A DNA stretch of 64,000 nt from Nocardia camponoti (GTDB taxonomy: Bacteria; Actinomycetota; Actinomycetes; Mycobacteriales; Mycobacteriaceae), in NCBI RefSeq assembly GCF_014646135.1, contig NZ_BMMW01000002.1, forward strand, positions 1,364,001-1,428,000, read 5' to 3'. The notes beneath the pieces are model-generated. The model was not told the DNA's origin and searched no databases. It saw only the letters and a list, made by a program, of their open reading frames with translations. A program made the position numbers and the translations under genes. Positions 8,766-19,489 of the stretch are shown in pieces. The first letter of the stretch is position 1. Each line of letters begins with the position of its first letter.

Positions 8766-10667
8766 TTAGCGGGCGGGCGGCAGCTGACGCTGGTTGCCAG
8801 CACCGAGTTCGCTGGTCGACGTGCCAGGCAGCGCGCTGTCGTTGTGCGCTGACGGCAGACCGTTGCCGGGGGCGGCGGGCAGCGCGGAGTAGTTCGGCGC
8901 CCCCGGGTACTGCCTGGGGTCGGGGTGGTAGGTCGAGCCGGGCGCGTCGACGACTTCGGCGGCGAGCTGGTTGGCGTAACCCGGCTGCGCGTAGGGCTGC
9001 TGATACGGCTGACCGGGGTACGGCTGCGCGCCCGCGGGCAGGTAGTAGCCGGGTGGAACCGCGTAACCGGGCGGCAGCTGGCCGACGCCCTGCTGCGGAA
9101 CCGCAGCGCCTGAGTCAGAAGAATCGACGGTCACTTTGCGCGTGCGACGCAGCGTGAAGGTGACCTCCTCAGCCTCTTCGAACACCTGGCGTGCGGTGCG
9201 CAACGGGTGCGTCGCGGTGTCGATCGCGTTGGCGACAAACGAAGGAACGAGCGGACGAATCCAGCGCGCCGCGGTGTCGGTGAACGGGACCGTGCCGATG
9301 ATCGGCAGCTCAAGGCCGCCACCGGTCGGCGCGGCAGGCGCTTTCGGTTGCTGCTGCTGTTGCGCGACCGGTACCAACGCGTTGGTCTGCGAAGGCGCAC
9401 CCTGCGGCAGCGCGGCGGGGAAATAGCCGGCGGGCAGTTGGTTCACGTTCGGCTGCACAGACAACGAATCGTCCTTTCGATGCGGCTCGGTGATGCCGAG
9501 CTCGATGCCGCCGATCGCGGCGATGATGCGGGTGCGCTGACGCTCCCTGTCGATCACGCGGTCGGCTTCGATGGCCATGCGCGTGACGGCGAGTTCGTGT
9601 TCAGCCTGTAGTTCAGCGGTTTCGGTTCGTACTTCGGCCGACTTGCGGGCGATCGCGATGTCGGCTTCGCGTTCAGCCTGGTCAACAACGGCGGCTGCGG
9701 CAAGTCGACGGTCGAGGGTGGTCTGGCCGCGCCAACGTCGCAGTAGTAGCGGCAGCAGTGCGAGGCCGACGGCGAGCGCGTCGATGAGCAGGCGCAGCGA
9801 CGGGTTGATGTCGTTGAGCGCCAACCAGCGCGCGCCGAGCCCACGATCGGCATCGGCGATAGCGGCCTGTCGCGCGACGGCAAGCTGACCGGTCTCGGTA
9901 CGAATGAGCTGGTCAGCGGGGTCAACCTTGGCCTGGGCCGCCGCGAGCTGCTTGCGCGAGTCGTCGAGCATCTCGTTGGCCGTCTGGGCCTCCGGCCCCC
10001 GACCTGGCACGCCAGTGATGCGCGTCTGCGGGCATTCCGGCGTCGGGTTGAACTCGCAGCGGGCGATGACCAACGCGCGGTCGATGTCGGCTTGCGACTT
10101 GGCGATGGTCTGATCGAGCCCGCTGCGGGCGGCCACCGCTGCATCGAGCTCGGCCTGCGCGGTTACCACCGCAGGCGCGGAACTCGCCGCCGAAGCCGCG
10201 CGAATGTCGAGTTGTTGGTCGACTGAACCGCCGAGCAAAACGGTCGACGCGAGTTCGCCGATAACAAGGCCAGCGCCAACAGCGGCGGCAACGCGAGTGA
10301 GCGCGCCGAGCGAGTCGCGCGATCGCAGCCGGTCAAGGCCACTACCGACGAGGTTCGCGGCGCTACGGCCCGGTGCGACGGCGTCGCCAGACTCAACGCG
10401 CGGCACCGGTCGCCAAGCGGCAAGCGACCGCCCAAGCGCACCCGTCGCGACACCGGCAAGCAGACCGCCGGCGACGACACCAACAAACCCAACCCCGTCG
10501 GCGGCAGCTAGCGCACCACCGGTGACCAGCGTCGATGTGCCTGCGAACAGCGCGACGGCCGATCCAGCGACCAGATAGTTCGACTGCTCAGTGGCAGAGG
10601 TGAGGCCCTCAGGAGGGGAAACGAGGCCGCCGCCGAGCCAGGTCAATACACCGGTACCGGTCGTCAT
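8766..10667 (-). CDS. DUF4407 domain-containing membrane protein
   Basis: The 633-residue protein has an N-terminal block of membrane helices (to about residue 145), an Ala/Gln-rich coiled-coil segment (about 155-275), a further helix near 290-310 and a second charged coiled coil (about 325-395). A long Pro/Gln/Tyr-rich tail carries repeated Y-P-G-Q-P motifs. This order matches DUF4407 proteins of Mycobacteriales, whose function is unknown. The disordered tail might bind partners at the membrane. The gene appears monocistronic. Confidence 0.8.
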   Translation of the reverse strand: MTTGTGVLTWLGGGLVSPPEGLTSATEQSNYLVAGSAVALFAGTSTLVTGGALAAADGVGFVGVVAGGLLAGVATGALGRSLAAWRPVPRVESGDAVAPGRSAANLVGSGLDRLRSRDSLGALTRVAAAVGAGLVIGELASTVLLGGSVDQQLDIRAASAASSAPAVVTAQAELDAAVAARSGLDQTIAKSQADIDRALVIARCEFNPTPECPQTRITGVPGRGPEAQTANEMLDDSRKQLAAAQAKVDPADQLIRTETGQLAVARQAAIADADRGLGARWLALNDINPSLRLLIDALAVGLALLPLLLRRWRGQTTLDRRLAAAAVVDQAEREADIAIARKSAEVRTETAELQAEHELAVTRMAIEADRVIDRERQRTRIIAAIGGIELGITEPHRKDDSLSVQPNVNQLPAGYFPAALPQGAPSQTNALVPVAQQQQQPKAPAAPTGGGLELPIIGTVPFTDTAARWIRPLVPSFVANAIDTATHPLRTARQVFEEAEEVTFTLRRTRKVTVDSSDSGAAVPQQGVGQLPPGYAVPPGYYLPAGAQPYPGQPYQQPYAQPGYANQLAAEVVDAPGSTYHPDPRQYPGAPNYSALPAAPGNGLPSAHNDSALPGTSTSELGAGNQRQLPPAR

Positions 10668-10900
10668 CGGAGCTCACATCCCTAACTTCCCCCGCCACGG
10701 CCGTGTAGCTGCCACAGCTTTTATCGGTGTCAGCCTGACAGGTATCGCCCCGACACACCGAGTAACCGGCCGCCCGATGTGTGCAGCCTCACAGTGTCGC
10801 GCGCGCGACGCGTTGCCGGTGTCGCGCGGCACGCCGTGGTGTGTCCAACGACACCCCGACGGTTAGCCAGCAGTTAACTAGCTGCCCGTTTCGAACTACA

Positions 10901-10912
10901 GACCGTACGGTC
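10901..10912. promoter_or_regulatory. Palindromic operator-like site
   Basis: GACCGTACGGTC is a perfect 12-bp palindrome, typical in size and symmetry of TetR-family operators in mycolata. It lies 234 bp upstream of the DUF4407 gene start and just before the candidate RNA at 10958. The cognate regulator is not identifiable from the window. Confidence 0.35.
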
Positions 10913-10957
10913 GGAACATTGCAGTGCCATGTCATGCCCGCTGTCGGCTATATCTCA

Positions 10958-11064
10958 CCGCTATGCCCCCCGATTAGCGGAGGTCGGGGGTTTGCCCGAC
11001 ACTAAGAAAGGGAAATCTCCTGCGGTGCAGGTGAGTTCACCTTTTTGTCTTGTGGCAAAAGGTG
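10958..11064 (+). ncRNA. Candidate structured RNA with intrinsic terminator (sRNA or leader)
   Basis: Several helices interlock. CCGCTA (10958-10963) can pair with TAGCGG (10975-10980). CCCCCGA (10967-10973) can pair with TCGGGGG (10984-10990), which would make an H-type pseudoknot. GTCGGG (10983-10988) can instead pair with CCCGAC (10995-11000). A terminator hairpin GGTG-AGTT-CACC (11030-11041) is followed directly by T5. An alternative stem CACCTTTT (11038-11045) with AAAAGGTG (11057-11064) would destroy it. Such mutually exclusive helices suit a riboswitch or attenuator, or a terminated sRNA. I do not recognise the family. The C-run resembles loops of actinobacterial 6C RNA, but only one C6 run is present. 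Confidence 0.45.
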
Positions 11065-11567
11065 TTTCACATCCGCGCGCCGACAGAGTTGTCGCAGGTG
11101 AGCACCGGTCTATCCGGGCATAACGGGGATCGATTGATCCCGTTGTCTGCTTTACACTGGACGACGCGCGCGACGAGGCGGGCTACCCCAACAAAGCCCA
11201 GCTAGACAGGTTTCTTAGCCCAACCTTAGTTGGTTGGGTTCTAGTCCTGACTTATCGTTTGCTCTTACACCGGACACGTATGCGTTCGGTACCGACACCT
11301 GTTCCCAGGTCCGCAAAACGGGCCAACCGTAACCGGTGAAACCCGCGAGTTGGTGGCGGTCGCGTAAGCGTTCCGTTACTTCCGAGCACCCACAAACAAC
11401 GTGAGACCACGCGGCCGCGTAGTCCACAAACCATCATCGCCGCTGGTTCGTGGATTGCTACAGCCGTCAGTCTTGACGGAGGCGAAACGACGAAGGGCCC
11501 AGCTCAGCTCGCTGGAGGGCCGATCTCATCGACAGCCGACTTTCTTGAAGGCAGAGGCATCTAAGGC

Positions 11568-14500
11568 ATGACGCAACTTCCTGGACACAGGTCACCCGGT
11601 GCCACCGGGCTCTACGATCCGGCATTCGAGCACGACGCATGTGGCGTCGCGTTCGTCGCCGACATGCACGGACGACGCAGTCGAGACATTGTCGACAAGG
11701 CAGTCACGGCCCTTCTGAACCTGGAGCACCGCGGTGCCGCGGGCGCTGAGCCGAACTCTGGCGACGGCGCTGGCATCCTGATTCAGCTTCCTGACAAGTT
11801 CTTCCGTGCTGTTGTCGACTTCGAACTGCCGCCCGAGGGCTCTTATGCCACCGGTATCGCGTTCCTGCCGCAGGCACGTCGCGAAGCCGCCCGCGCCGCG
11901 TACGGCGTCGAGAAGATCGTCGCTGAAGAGGGCCTCGCCGTCCTCGGCTGGCGTGAGGTGCCGATCGACGAGTCGTCGCTTGGCGCGCTCGCCCGCGACG
12001 CGATGCCCACGTTCCGCCAGATCTTCATCGGTTCGCCGAAGAACTCCGACGAGCAGCTCTCAGGCATGGACCTTGAGCGTCGTGCTTATGTGATCCGCAA
12101 GCGCATCGAGCACGAGCTCGGCCAGGCCGGTCCCGGTGAGGGCACCGTCGGCAAGGAGTCGGTCTACTTCCCGAGCCTTTCGGGCCAGACCTTCGTCTAC
12201 AAGGGCATGTTCACCACGCCGCAGCTGCGCGCGTTCTACATCGACCTGCAGGACGAGCGTGTCGAGTCGGCCATCGGCATCGTGCACTCGCGCTTCTCCA
12301 CCAACACGTTCCCGTCGTGGCCGCTCGCGCACCCGTTCCGTCGCGTCGCGCACAACGGTGAGATCAACACCGTCACCGGCAACGAAAACTGGATGCGCGC
12401 GCGTGAAGCGCTGCTGCGCAGCGACGTGTTCGGTAAGGACTCGGCTGGCAAGAACCGGCTTGAGAAGATCTTCCCCGTCTGTACGCCCGGTGCATCAGAC
12501 ACCGCGCGCTTCGACGAAGTGCTCGAGCTGCTGCACCTCGGCGGTCGCGACCTCCACCACGCCATGCTGATGATGATTCCCGAGGCGTGGGAACGCAACG
12601 AAAACATGGACCCCGAGCTTCGGGCGTTCTACGAGTACCACTCCATGCTCATGGAGCCCTGGGACGGCCCTGCCGCCGTCTGCTTCACCGACGGCACCAA
12701 GATCGGCGCGGTCCTCGACCGCAACGGCCTGCGTCCCGGTCGGATCTGGGTCACCGAAGATGGCCTCGTCGTCCTCGCGTCGGAGGTCGGCGTGCTCGAC
12801 ATCGACCCCGCGACCGTCGTCCAGAAGCACCGCCTCCAGCCCGGCAAGATGTTCCTGATCGACACCGAGCAGGGCCGCATCCTCACCGATTCCGAGGTCA
12901 AGGGCGAACTCGCCGCCGCCGAGCCGTACCAGGAATGGCTCGACAACGGCGTTTCGCGTCTCGCTGACCTGCCCGATCGCCCGCACGTGCACATGTCGCA
13001 CGACCGCGTGCTGATCCGTCAGCAGATCTTCGGATACTCGACTGAAGACCTGAACCTGCTGATCTCGCCGATGGCCAAGACCGGCGGCGAAGCGCTCGGC
13101 TCGATGGGTACCGACACCCCGATCGCGGTGCTGTCGAACCGTTCGCGTCTGCTTTTCGATTACTTCTCGCAGCTGTTCGCGCAGGTCACGAACCCGCCGC
13201 TCGACGCGATTCGCGAGAAGGTCGTCACCAGCCTCAAGCGCAACATTGGCCCTGAGGCCGACCTGCTGCACCCCGGCCCGGAGTCGTGCAAGCAGATCGC
13301 GCTTGAGCAGCCGATCCTCGACAACGATGAGCTGTCCAAGCTCGTCCACATCAACGACGACGGCAGCCACCCTGAGCTGCGCTCGGTTGTCGTGCGTGGC
13401 CTGTACCCGGTCGCCGAGGGCGGCGAGGGTCTGCGCAAGGCACTGGAAGCCATCAACACCCAGGTGTCGGCCGCCATCGACGGTGGCGCGCGCATCATCG
13501 TGCTTTCCGACCGCGAGTCGAACGAGAAGCTGGCGCCGATCCCGTCGCTGCTGCTCACCGCGTCGGTGCATCACCACCTCATCCGCGAGCGCACCCGCAC
13601 CAAGGTGGGTCTCGTTGTCGAGGCTGGCGACGCGCGCGAGGTGCACCACATGGCCACGCTCGTTGGTTTCGGTGCCGCCGCGATCAACCCGTACATGGCC
13701 TTCGAGTCGATCGAAGACATGCTTGAGCGCGGTTCGCTTGAGATCCCCGGCTCGACCGGCGACCTGGCCGCCGACTACCGCAAGGCTGTCGCGAATTACT
13801 GCACCGCCGGTTCCAACGGCGTGCTCAAGGTGATGTCGAAGATGGGCATCTCCACGCTTGCCTCCTACAACGGCGCGCAGCTGTTCCAGGTGATCGGCCT
13901 TTCGCAGGAGCTCGTTGACGAGTACTTCACCGGCTTGAAGTCGCAGCTTGGCGGCATTGGTCTCGATGAGATCGCCGACGAGGTCGCCGCGCGTCATCGC
14001 ACCGCGTTCCTGGAAAACCGCAACGAGCGCGCGCACCGCGAGCTTGAGGTTGGCGGCGAGTACCAGTGGCGTCGCGAAGGCGAGTACCACCTGTTCAACC
14101 CCGACACCGTGTTCAAGTTGCAGCACGCCACTCGCTCGGGTCAGTACTCGATCTTCAAGGAGTACACCAAGCTCGTCGACGATCAGTCGGAGCGCTTGGC
14201 TGCCATTCGTGGCCTCATGAAGTTCAAGAAGGGCCAGCGCGCGCCCATCTCGATCGACGAGGTTGAGCCCGCTTCCGAGATTGTGAAGCGCTTCTCGACC
14301 GGCGCGATGAGCTACGGCTCGATTTCGGCTGAGGCGCACGAAACCCTCGCGATCGCGATGAACCGGCTTGGCGCTCGCTCGAACTCGGGCGAGGGCGGCG
14401 AAAACCCGGCCCGCTTCGAGGTCGAGGAGAACGGCGACTGGCGTCGCAGCGCGATCAAGCAGGTCGCGTCGGGTCGCTTCGGTGTCACCGCGCACTACCT

Positions 14501-16220
14501 CACCAACGCCACCGACATCCAGATCAAGATGGCCCAGGGTGCGAAGCCGGGCGAGGGCGGCCAGCTGCCCGCGCACAAGGTGTACCCGTGGGTCGCCGAG
14601 GTGCGTCACTCCACGCCGGGCGTCGGCCTGATTTCGCCGCCGCCGCACCACGACATCTACTCGATCGAGGATCTCGCGCAGCTGATCCACGACCTGAAGA
14701 ACGCGAACCCGCAGGCTCGGATTCACGTGAAACTTGTCGCGGAACCGGGTGTCGGCACCGTCGCCACCGGTGTTTCGAAGGCCCACGCTGACGTCGTGCT
14801 CATCTCGGGCCACGACGGCGGCACCGGCGCTTCGCCGCTCACCTCGCTCAAGCACGCGGGTGGTCCGTGGGAGCTCGGCCTCGCCGAGACCCAGCAGACG
14901 CTGCTGCTGAACGGCCTGCGCGACCGCATCGTCGTCCAGGTCGACGGTCAGATGAAGACCGGCCGCGACGTGATGATCGCCGCCCTGCTCGGCGCCGAGG
15001 AGTTCGGTTTCGCGACCGCGCCGCTCGTCGTCTCGGGTTGCGTCATGATGCGCGTGTGCCACCTCGACACCTGCCCGGTCGGCATCGCCACCCAGAACCC
15101 CACGCTGCGTGAGCGCTTCACCGGCAAGGCCGAGTACGTCGAGAACTTCATGCTGTTCATCGCCGAAGAGGTTCGCGAACTGCTCGCCGAGCTCGGGTTC
15201 CGCACGCTCGACGAGGCCATCGGTCGCGTCGACCTGCTCGACTCGGCCAAGGTCAAGGATCACTTCAAGGCCGCCAAGCTCGACCTTTCGCCGATCCTCG
15301 ACGGCGTCGAGACCGCGTTCATGAACCAGGACACGCGTTGCACCAAGACGCAGGACCACGGTCTGGACAAGGCGCTCGACAACGAGCTCATCGCGCTCGC
15401 CGCTGATGCGCTTGAGCTCGGCAAGACGGTGAAGATCGAAACCAAGATCACCAACGTCAACCGCACGGTCGGCACGATGCTCGGCCACGAGGTCACCAAG
15501 CTCTACGGTGGCGCGGGCCTGCCCGACGACACCATCGACATCACGTTCAACGGTTCGGCCGGCAACAGCTTCGGCGCGTTCGTCCCGGCGGGCATCACGT
15601 TGCGCGTGCAGGGTGACACCAACGACTACGTCGGCAAGGGTCTGTCGGGCGGTCACATCACCGTGCGCCCGGCGCTCACCGCGCCGGAAGGCTTTGTCGC
15701 GCAAGACAACATCATCGCTGGCAACGTCATCCTGTTCGGTGCGACCAGCGGTCGCGTGCTCATCAACGGTGTCGCTGGCGAACGCTTCGCGGTCCGTAAC
15801 TCGGGTGCTACCGCGGTCGTCGAGGGTGTGGGCGACCACGCGCTTGAGTACATGACCGGCGGTCGCGTCGTGATCCTCGGCGAGACCGGCCGCAACCTCG
15901 GTGCCGGCATGTCCGGTGGTGTCGCCTACGTGTACGACCCCGAAGGCAAGCTCGCTGGTCGAGTGAGCCCGGACCAGGCCGATGCCATCGAGCAGCTTTC
16001 CGGTGACGACTTCACCTGGCTGCACGACATCATCGCCGTCCACCGCGACGAGACGGGTTCGGCTGTTGCCGAGACGATCCTGAGCGACTGGTCGCAGCAG
16101 GTGAACCACTTCGTGAAGGTCATGCCCCGCGAATACAAGAAGGTTTTGCTCGCCATCTCCGAAGCTGAGAAGAGCGGCAAGGACGTTGACGAAGCGATCA
16201 TGGAGGCAGCTCGTGGCTGA
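11568..16220 (+). CDS. gltB: Glutamate synthase large subunit (GltB)
   Basis: The 1550-residue protein is full length for NADPH-GOGAT alpha. After a short propeptide the catalytic Cys is residue 25 ([12 protein letters not shown]), which becomes the N-terminal nucleophile of the class II glutaminase domain. The central domain and FMN/synthase domain follow, with the 3Fe-4S ligands in CHLDTCPVG, then the Gly-rich GXGXG beta-helix. The enzyme transfers the amide of glutamine to 2-oxoglutarate, giving two glutamates. The stop overlaps the gltD start, so the pair is translationally coupled. Rv3859c equivalent. Confidence 0.98.
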   Translation: MTQLPGHRSPGATGLYDPAFEHDACGVAFVADMHGRRSRDIVDKAVTALLNLEHRGAAGAEPNSGDGAGILIQLPDKFFRAVVDFELPPEGSYATGIAFLPQARREAARAAYGVEKIVAEEGLAVLGWREVPIDESSLGALARDAMPTFRQIFIGSPKNSDEQLSGMDLERRAYVIRKRIEHELGQAGPGEGTVGKESVYFPSLSGQTFVYKGMFTTPQLRAFYIDLQDERVESAIGIVHSRFSTNTFPSWPLAHPFRRVAHNGEINTVTGNENWMRAREALLRSDVFGKDSAGKNRLEKIFPVCTPGASDTARFDEVLELLHLGGRDLHHAMLMMIPEAWERNENMDPELRAFYEYHSMLMEPWDGPAAVCFTDGTKIGAVLDRNGLRPGRIWVTEDGLVVLASEVGVLDIDPATVVQKHRLQPGKMFLIDTEQGRILTDSEVKGELAAAEPYQEWLDNGVSRLADLPDRPHVHMSHDRVLIRQQIFGYSTEDLNLLISPMAKTGGEALGSMGTDTPIAVLSNRSRLLFDYFSQLFAQVTNPPLDAIREKVVTSLKRNIGPEADLLHPGPESCKQIALEQPILDNDELSKLVHINDDGSHPELRSVVVRGLYPVAEGGEGLRKALEAINTQVSAAIDGGARIIVLSDRESNEKLAPIPSLLLTASVHHHLIRERTRTKVGLVVEAGDAREVHHMATLVGFGAAAINPYMAFESIEDMLERGSLEIPGSTGDLAADYRKAVANYCTAGSNGVLKVMSKMGISTLASYNGAQLFQVIGLSQELVDEYFTGLKSQLGGIGLDEIADEVAARHRTAFLENRNERAHRELEVGGEYQWRREGEYHLFNPDTVFKLQHATRSGQYSIFKEYTKLVDDQSERLAAIRGLMKFKKGQRAPISIDEVEPASEIVKRFSTGAMSYGSISAEAHETLAIAMNRLGARSNSGEGGENPARFEVEENGDWRRSAIKQVASGRFGVTAHYLTNATDIQIKMAQGAKPGEGGQLPAHKVYPWVAEVRHSTPGVGLISPPPHHDIYSIEDLAQLIHDLKNANPQARIHVKLVAEPGVGTVATGVSKAHADVVLISGHDGGTGASPLTSLKHAGGPWELGLAETQQTLLLNGLRDRIVVQVDGQMKTGRDVMIAALLGAEEFGFATAPLVVSGCVMMRVCHLDTCPVGIATQNPTLRERFTGKAEYVENFMLFIAEEVRELLAELGFRTLDEAIGRVDLLDSAKVKDHFKAAKLDLSPILDGVETAFMNQDTRCTKTQDHGLDKALDNELIALAADALELGKTVKIETKITNVNRTVGTMLGHEVTKLYGGAGLPDDTIDITFNGSAGNSFGAFVPAGITLRVQGDTNDYVGKGLSGGHITVRPALTAPEGFVAQDNIIAGNVILFGATSGRVLINGVAGERFAVRNSGATAVVEGVGDHALEYMTGGRVVILGETGRNLGAGMSGGVAYVYDPEGKLAGRVSPDQADAIEQLSGDDFTWLHDIIAVHRDETGSAVAETILSDWSQQVNHFVKVMPREYKKVLLAISEAEKSGKDVDEAIMEAARG

Positions 16221-17682
16221 CCCACAGGGATTTTTGAAGCACACCTCGCGGGAACTCCCCACCCGTCGCCCGGTCGAGCTGCGACTGCTCGACTGGAAAG
16301 AGGTCTACAACGACGATCACTCGCATGAGACCCTGCAGCGTCAAGCCAGCCGTTGCATGGACTGCGGAATCCCGTTCTGCCACAACGGTTGTCCGCTTGG
16401 GAACCTGATTCCCGAGTGGAACGACCTGGTGTTCAAGGGTGCGTGGCGTGAAGGCATCGACCGCCTGCACGCGACGAACAACTTCCCTGAGTTCACCGGT
16501 CGCCTGTGCCCCGCGCCTTGCGAAGCTTCGTGTGTGCTCGGCATCAACCAGCAGCCGGTCACGATCAAGCAGGTCGAGGTCGAGCTCATCGAGAACGCGT
16601 TCGATGAGGGTTGGGTTACCCCGGTTTACCCGACTCGCCTTACCGGCAAGAAGATCGCCGTCGTCGGTTCGGGCCCCGCGGGTCTCGCCGCCGCGCAGCA
16701 GCTCACGCGCGCTGGTCACACGGTCACCGTTTTCGAGCGTGACGACCGCATCGGCGGTCTGATGCGCTACGGCATCCCCGAGTTCAAGATGGAGAAGTCG
16801 ATCATCGACCGCCGTCTTGCGCAGATGGAAGCCGAAGGCACCATCTTCAAGGCTGGCGTCAACGTTGGCGTCGACATCACCGCTGAGCAGCTGCGCGAGC
16901 AGTTCGACGCGATCGTGCTCGCCGGTGGGGCAACCATCGCCCGCGACCTGCCGATCCCGGGTCGTGAGCTCAACGGCATCCACCAGGCGATGGAGTTCCT
17001 GCCGCTCGCGAACCGCGTGCAGCTTGGCGACGACATCGTCGATGAGAACGGCCTGCCGCCCATCCACGCGAAGGGCAAGAAGGTCGTCATCATCGGTGGC
17101 GGCGACACCGGTGCCGACTGCCTCGGCACGTCGCACCGTCACGGTGCCGAGTCGGTGCACCAGTTCGAGATCATGCCGCGTCCGCCGGAGGAGCGCGCTG
17201 GTTCCACTCCGTGGCCTACGTACCCGCTGATGTACCGGGTTTCCTCGGCGCATGAAGAGGGCGGCGAGCGTGTGTTCTCGGTCAACACCGAGCGTTTCGT
17301 TGGCGTCGACGGCCAGGTCACTGGTCTCGAAGCGCACGAGGTCAAGATGGTGAACGGTCGCTTCGAAAAGGTTGAGGGCACCGACTTCACCCTTGAAGCC
17401 GACCTCGTCCTGCTCGCGATGGGCTTCGTTGGCCCGCAGAAGCCGGGTCTGCTCACCGACCTTGGTGTTGGCTACGACGGCCGTGGCAACGTGCAGCGCG
17501 ACAAGAACTGGGCAACCAACATCCCCGGCGTGTTCGTCGCTGGCGATATGGGCCGTGGCCAGTCGCTGATCGTGTGGGCCATCGCCGAAGGCCGCGCGGC
17601 AGCTTCGGCAGTTGACCGCTACTTGGAAGGCGAGACGGCCCTCCCGGCCCCCATCCCGCCGACCGCAGTCGCCCAGCGCTGA
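16213..17682 (+). CDS. gltD: Glutamate synthase small subunit (GltD)
   Basis: The 489-residue protein carries the N-terminal Cys cluster for two 4Fe-4S centres ([17 protein letters not shown] and CPAPCEASC). It also has an FAD-binding GxGxxG ([15 protein letters not shown], about residue 150) and an NADPH-binding site ([13 protein letters not shown], about 295). It passes electrons from NADPH to GltB. I chose GTG at 16213 because GGAGG lies 7 bases upstream and it overlaps the gltB stop by 8 bases. An ATG at 16186 would lengthen the overlap and add non-family residues. Confidence 0.97.
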   Translation: MADPQGFLKHTSRELPTRRPVELRLLDWKEVYNDDHSHETLQRQASRCMDCGIPFCHNGCPLGNLIPEWNDLVFKGAWREGIDRLHATNNFPEFTGRLCPAPCEASCVLGINQQPVTIKQVEVELIENAFDEGWVTPVYPTRLTGKKIAVVGSGPAGLAAAQQLTRAGHTVTVFERDDRIGGLMRYGIPEFKMEKSIIDRRLAQMEAEGTIFKAGVNVGVDITAEQLREQFDAIVLAGGATIARDLPIPGRELNGIHQAMEFLPLANRVQLGDDIVDENGLPPIHAKGKKVVIIGGGDTGADCLGTSHRHGAESVHQFEIMPRPPEERAGSTPWPTYPLMYRVSSAHEEGGERVFSVNTERFVGVDGQVTGLEAHEVKMVNGRFEKVEGTDFTLEADLVLLAMGFVGPQKPGLLTDLGVGYDGRGNVQRDKNWATNIPGVFVAGDMGRGQSLIVWAIAEGRAAASAVDRYLEGETALPAPIPPTAVAQR

Positions 17683-17704
17683 CCTGCTTAGCAGCTAACT
17701 GAGA

Positions 17705-17735
17705 GTGCCCGTGGATCCCGGAGATCCACGGGCAC
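17705..17735 (+). terminator. Terminator hairpin after gltD
   Basis: Perfect 13-bp arms GTGCCCGTGGATC (17705-17717) and GATCCACGGGCAC (17723-17735) enclose a 5-base loop and are followed by TTTC. It lies 22 bp after the gltD stop and may also serve the convergent antitoxin gene. Confidence 0.8.
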
Positions 17736-17755
17736 TTTCGCATTTCCGATGGCCG

Positions 17756-18028
17756 TCACACCACGTCGATACGGCATTCGACCTGGACGCCACGTCCCTC
17801 GTGAATGGCCGACAGGATGGTGGCTCGGTCTACCTGAACCTGTACTTCGTGTTGCGTTCGGCGGATCACGTCCATGTTGTGGGCAACGGTGAGGGTCGCG
17901 CGGCGCGACAGCAGGGTGAGTTCTCGCTGCAAGTAGCGAGTTAGCGACAAGCCTTCCGCTGCCGCGGTGGCGGCCAGCGCGTCGTGTACATCGTCTGGAA
18001 CATCGCGAACCTGGATCACTTTGGGCAT
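17756..18028 (-). CDS. Orphan ribbon-helix-helix antitoxin (FitA/VapB type)
   Basis: This 90-residue protein begins MPKVIQVRDVPDDVHDAL and continues AAAEGLSLTRYLQREL, the pattern of FitA/VapB antitoxins: an Arc-like DNA-binding strand plus two helices in residues 3-45. The C-terminus contains AIHEGRG, typical of the toxin-binding tail. A PIN-domain toxin would be expected immediately downstream, but only about 70 bp separate the stop from gltD, so no toxin is present here. It may act in trans, be a solitary regulator, or be the remnant of a lost module. Confidence 0.75.
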   Translation of the reverse strand: MPKVIQVRDVPDDVHDALAATAAAEGLSLTRYLQRELTLLSRRATLTVAHNMDVIRRTQHEVQVQVDRATILSAIHEGRGVQVECRIDVV

Positions 18029-18205
18029 AACTCCACGTTACGCCGCGTGCATGCACTTTGCACCCACTGGTTTATGACCCGTGAGCGAACCTGTGAACTT
18101 TGTGTCAACCCACACAATTTCGTTACCAGGCGGTAGCTAGATTCCCTTGGGGCGCATAGTCTTCGGTACGTTGTGCCGTTACCCAGTTATCTAGATGGGG
18201 GAGCT

Positions 18206-18838
18206 GTGCAGTCCTTTCAAGACGACTCGCCGGAAATGCGACTTCGGCGGGCGGCGGAGCGTGGCAATGGGGTGGCCATGCACAATCTCGCGAACTTGCT
18301 TTACCGATACGGCGAAGACGCCGAGGCTGAGCACTGGTTTCGGTGCGCTGCCGCCGAAGGTCACACGCGCGCGATGAACAACCTTGGCGTGCTGCTTGAA
18401 CAAGTCGGCTCCTACGACGAAGCCGAAGCGTGGTATCGCCGTGCCTCCGCCGCGGGCAACACCAACGCGATGTACAACCTCGCGATCCTGCTCTATCAAG
18501 CCGGTGAGGTTGGGGCGGCGCACAATTGGTATCACCGTGCCGCTGTCGCGGGCAATGTCGATGCGATGTACAACTTGGCGCGCCTGCTTGAAGTCAGCGG
18601 CGATCTTGATGAGGCCGAAGGCTGGTACGCGACCGCCGCCGACGAAGGCGACCTCGACGCGATGAACAACTTGGGCATCTTGCTACTCGACCGTGGCGCG
18701 TTCACTCAGGCTCGCCGCTACTTTCGCCGCGCTGCCGACGGCGGCCACTCGCAAGCGATGGGCAACCTCGCCGACCTCCTGCGCGCGGAAGGCGCGCATC
18801 TGGAAGCCGAAACCTGGCATCGTCGCGCCGCGGGCTAG
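18206..18838 (+). CDS. Sel1-like/TPR repeat protein
   Basis: The 210-residue protein consists of about five to six repeats of roughly 33 residues with the Sel1 pattern (A..AMYNLA.LL...G....A..WYRRAA..G). No signal peptide or membrane segment is seen, so it is a cytoplasmic interaction scaffold. I chose GTG at 18206 because GGGGGAG lies 4 bases upstream; an in-frame GTG at 18173 lacks this. The gene is 267 bp upstream of the roadblock operon and may belong to the same functional group, though a separate promoter is likely. Confidence 0.82.
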   Translation: MQSFQDDSPEMRLRRAAERGNGVAMHNLANLLYRYGEDAEAEHWFRCAAAEGHTRAMNNLGVLLEQVGSYDEAEAWYRRASAAGNTNAMYNLAILLYQAGEVGAAHNWYHRAAVAGNVDAMYNLARLLEVSGDLDEAEGWYATAADEGDLDAMNNLGILLLDRGAFTQARRYFRRAADGGHSQAMGNLADLLRAEGAHLEAETWHRRAAG

Positions 18839-19105
18839 CTCGATCCTGTCCAGAGGTGTAAACGCAACAGTGCGAATGTTCGCTCTGAAATCGCTCACTC
18901 GCCAATTCGCGCTGACCTCGCGATACGGCACACAAAAGCCCAAGATCATTCTGGTTACTGAAAAGTATTGATACCAAGCGGTTCTTCAGCAAACCCCAGC
19001 AAACCTATTGGGTGGTAGCAATTTTCCGGCGTTCGGCATGCGAAGGTTTGCCAGTGGGTATACCGTCGGGCTCGATTACTTCGCAGATACGACGGGCCGG
19101 GGCGT

Positions 19106-19489
19106 GTGAATTCTCTCGATGGCTGCCTCAAACGCATCATGGACATTCCCGGTGCGTGCAGCGTGACACTGGTTGATGGGGCAAGCGGGTTGGCGATCGC
19201 CACCGCAGGGGTCCACGACGTGGTTGACGAGCACGAAAATGCCGCTGGCACAACAGAAGTCGTTCGGTCAGCGCTAACCTGTCCTGCCCTAGCCGCAGGC
19301 GACGATGGCAAGCCGACCGAGCTCGTTGTGCTTCGCCCCGGTGCCTTTCACCTATTACGCCTAATAGACGGCGATTTCGACGGACGCCTGTTTGTTCATG
19401 TTGTCTTTGACGCGACAACGGGAAATCTTGGAATGGCGCGATATCAACTTAATTCCGCAGTTTCCGAGCTCACCGGGGCCGCGAGATGA
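19106..19489 (+). CDS. Roadblock/LC7 domain protein, copy 1
   Basis: 127 residues, the length of a single roadblock/LC7 domain. It shows the alternating pattern of that fold: a first helix (DGCLKRIMDIPGACSVTLVD), a GLAIATAG strand turn, NAAGTTEVVRSAL helix, a TELVVLRPGAFHLLRLI strand pair and a final helix. Roadblock proteins modulate small GTPases such as MglA or form scaffolds. The GTG start at 19106 is the only one keeping the first helix. The stop overlaps the next start (ATGA), so the operon is tightly coupled. Confidence 0.78.
   Translation: MNSLDGCLKRIMDIPGACSVTLVDGASGLAIATAGVHDVVDEHENAAGTTEVVRSALTCPALAAGDDGKPTELVVLRPGAFHLLRLIDGDFDGRLFVHVVFDATTGNLGMARYQLNSAVSELTGAAR

Larger units (their letters stand above)
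10668..11567. other. 900-bp non-coding region upstream of gltB
   Basis: No convincing gene is visible. Features seen: a 12-bp palindrome GACCGTACGGTC (10901-10912), a candidate structured RNA with terminator (10958-11064), a hairpin GGGCT/AGCCC (11180-11199), a hairpin CCCAACC/GGTTGGG (11219-11238), and GTAAG-N6-GTTAC (11364-11379). The last is close to the actinobacterial GlnR half-site pattern GTNAC-N6-GTNAC. The long leader suggests that the nitrogen-assimilation genes gltBD are regulated both at promoter and RNA level, but the transcription start is not evident. Confidence 0.6.

Noticed and set aside
11219..11250. GGTTCTAGTCC after a hairpin, tRNA-like
   Set aside because: The T-stem does not pair and no acceptor stem or anticodon arm exists; it is a simple CCCAACC/GGTTGGG hairpin.
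12495..16262. Very long open frame on the minus strand opposite gltB
   Set aside because: It is the antisense shadow of a high-GC gene. Composition is poor for a real protein, and gltB on the plus strand is unambiguous.
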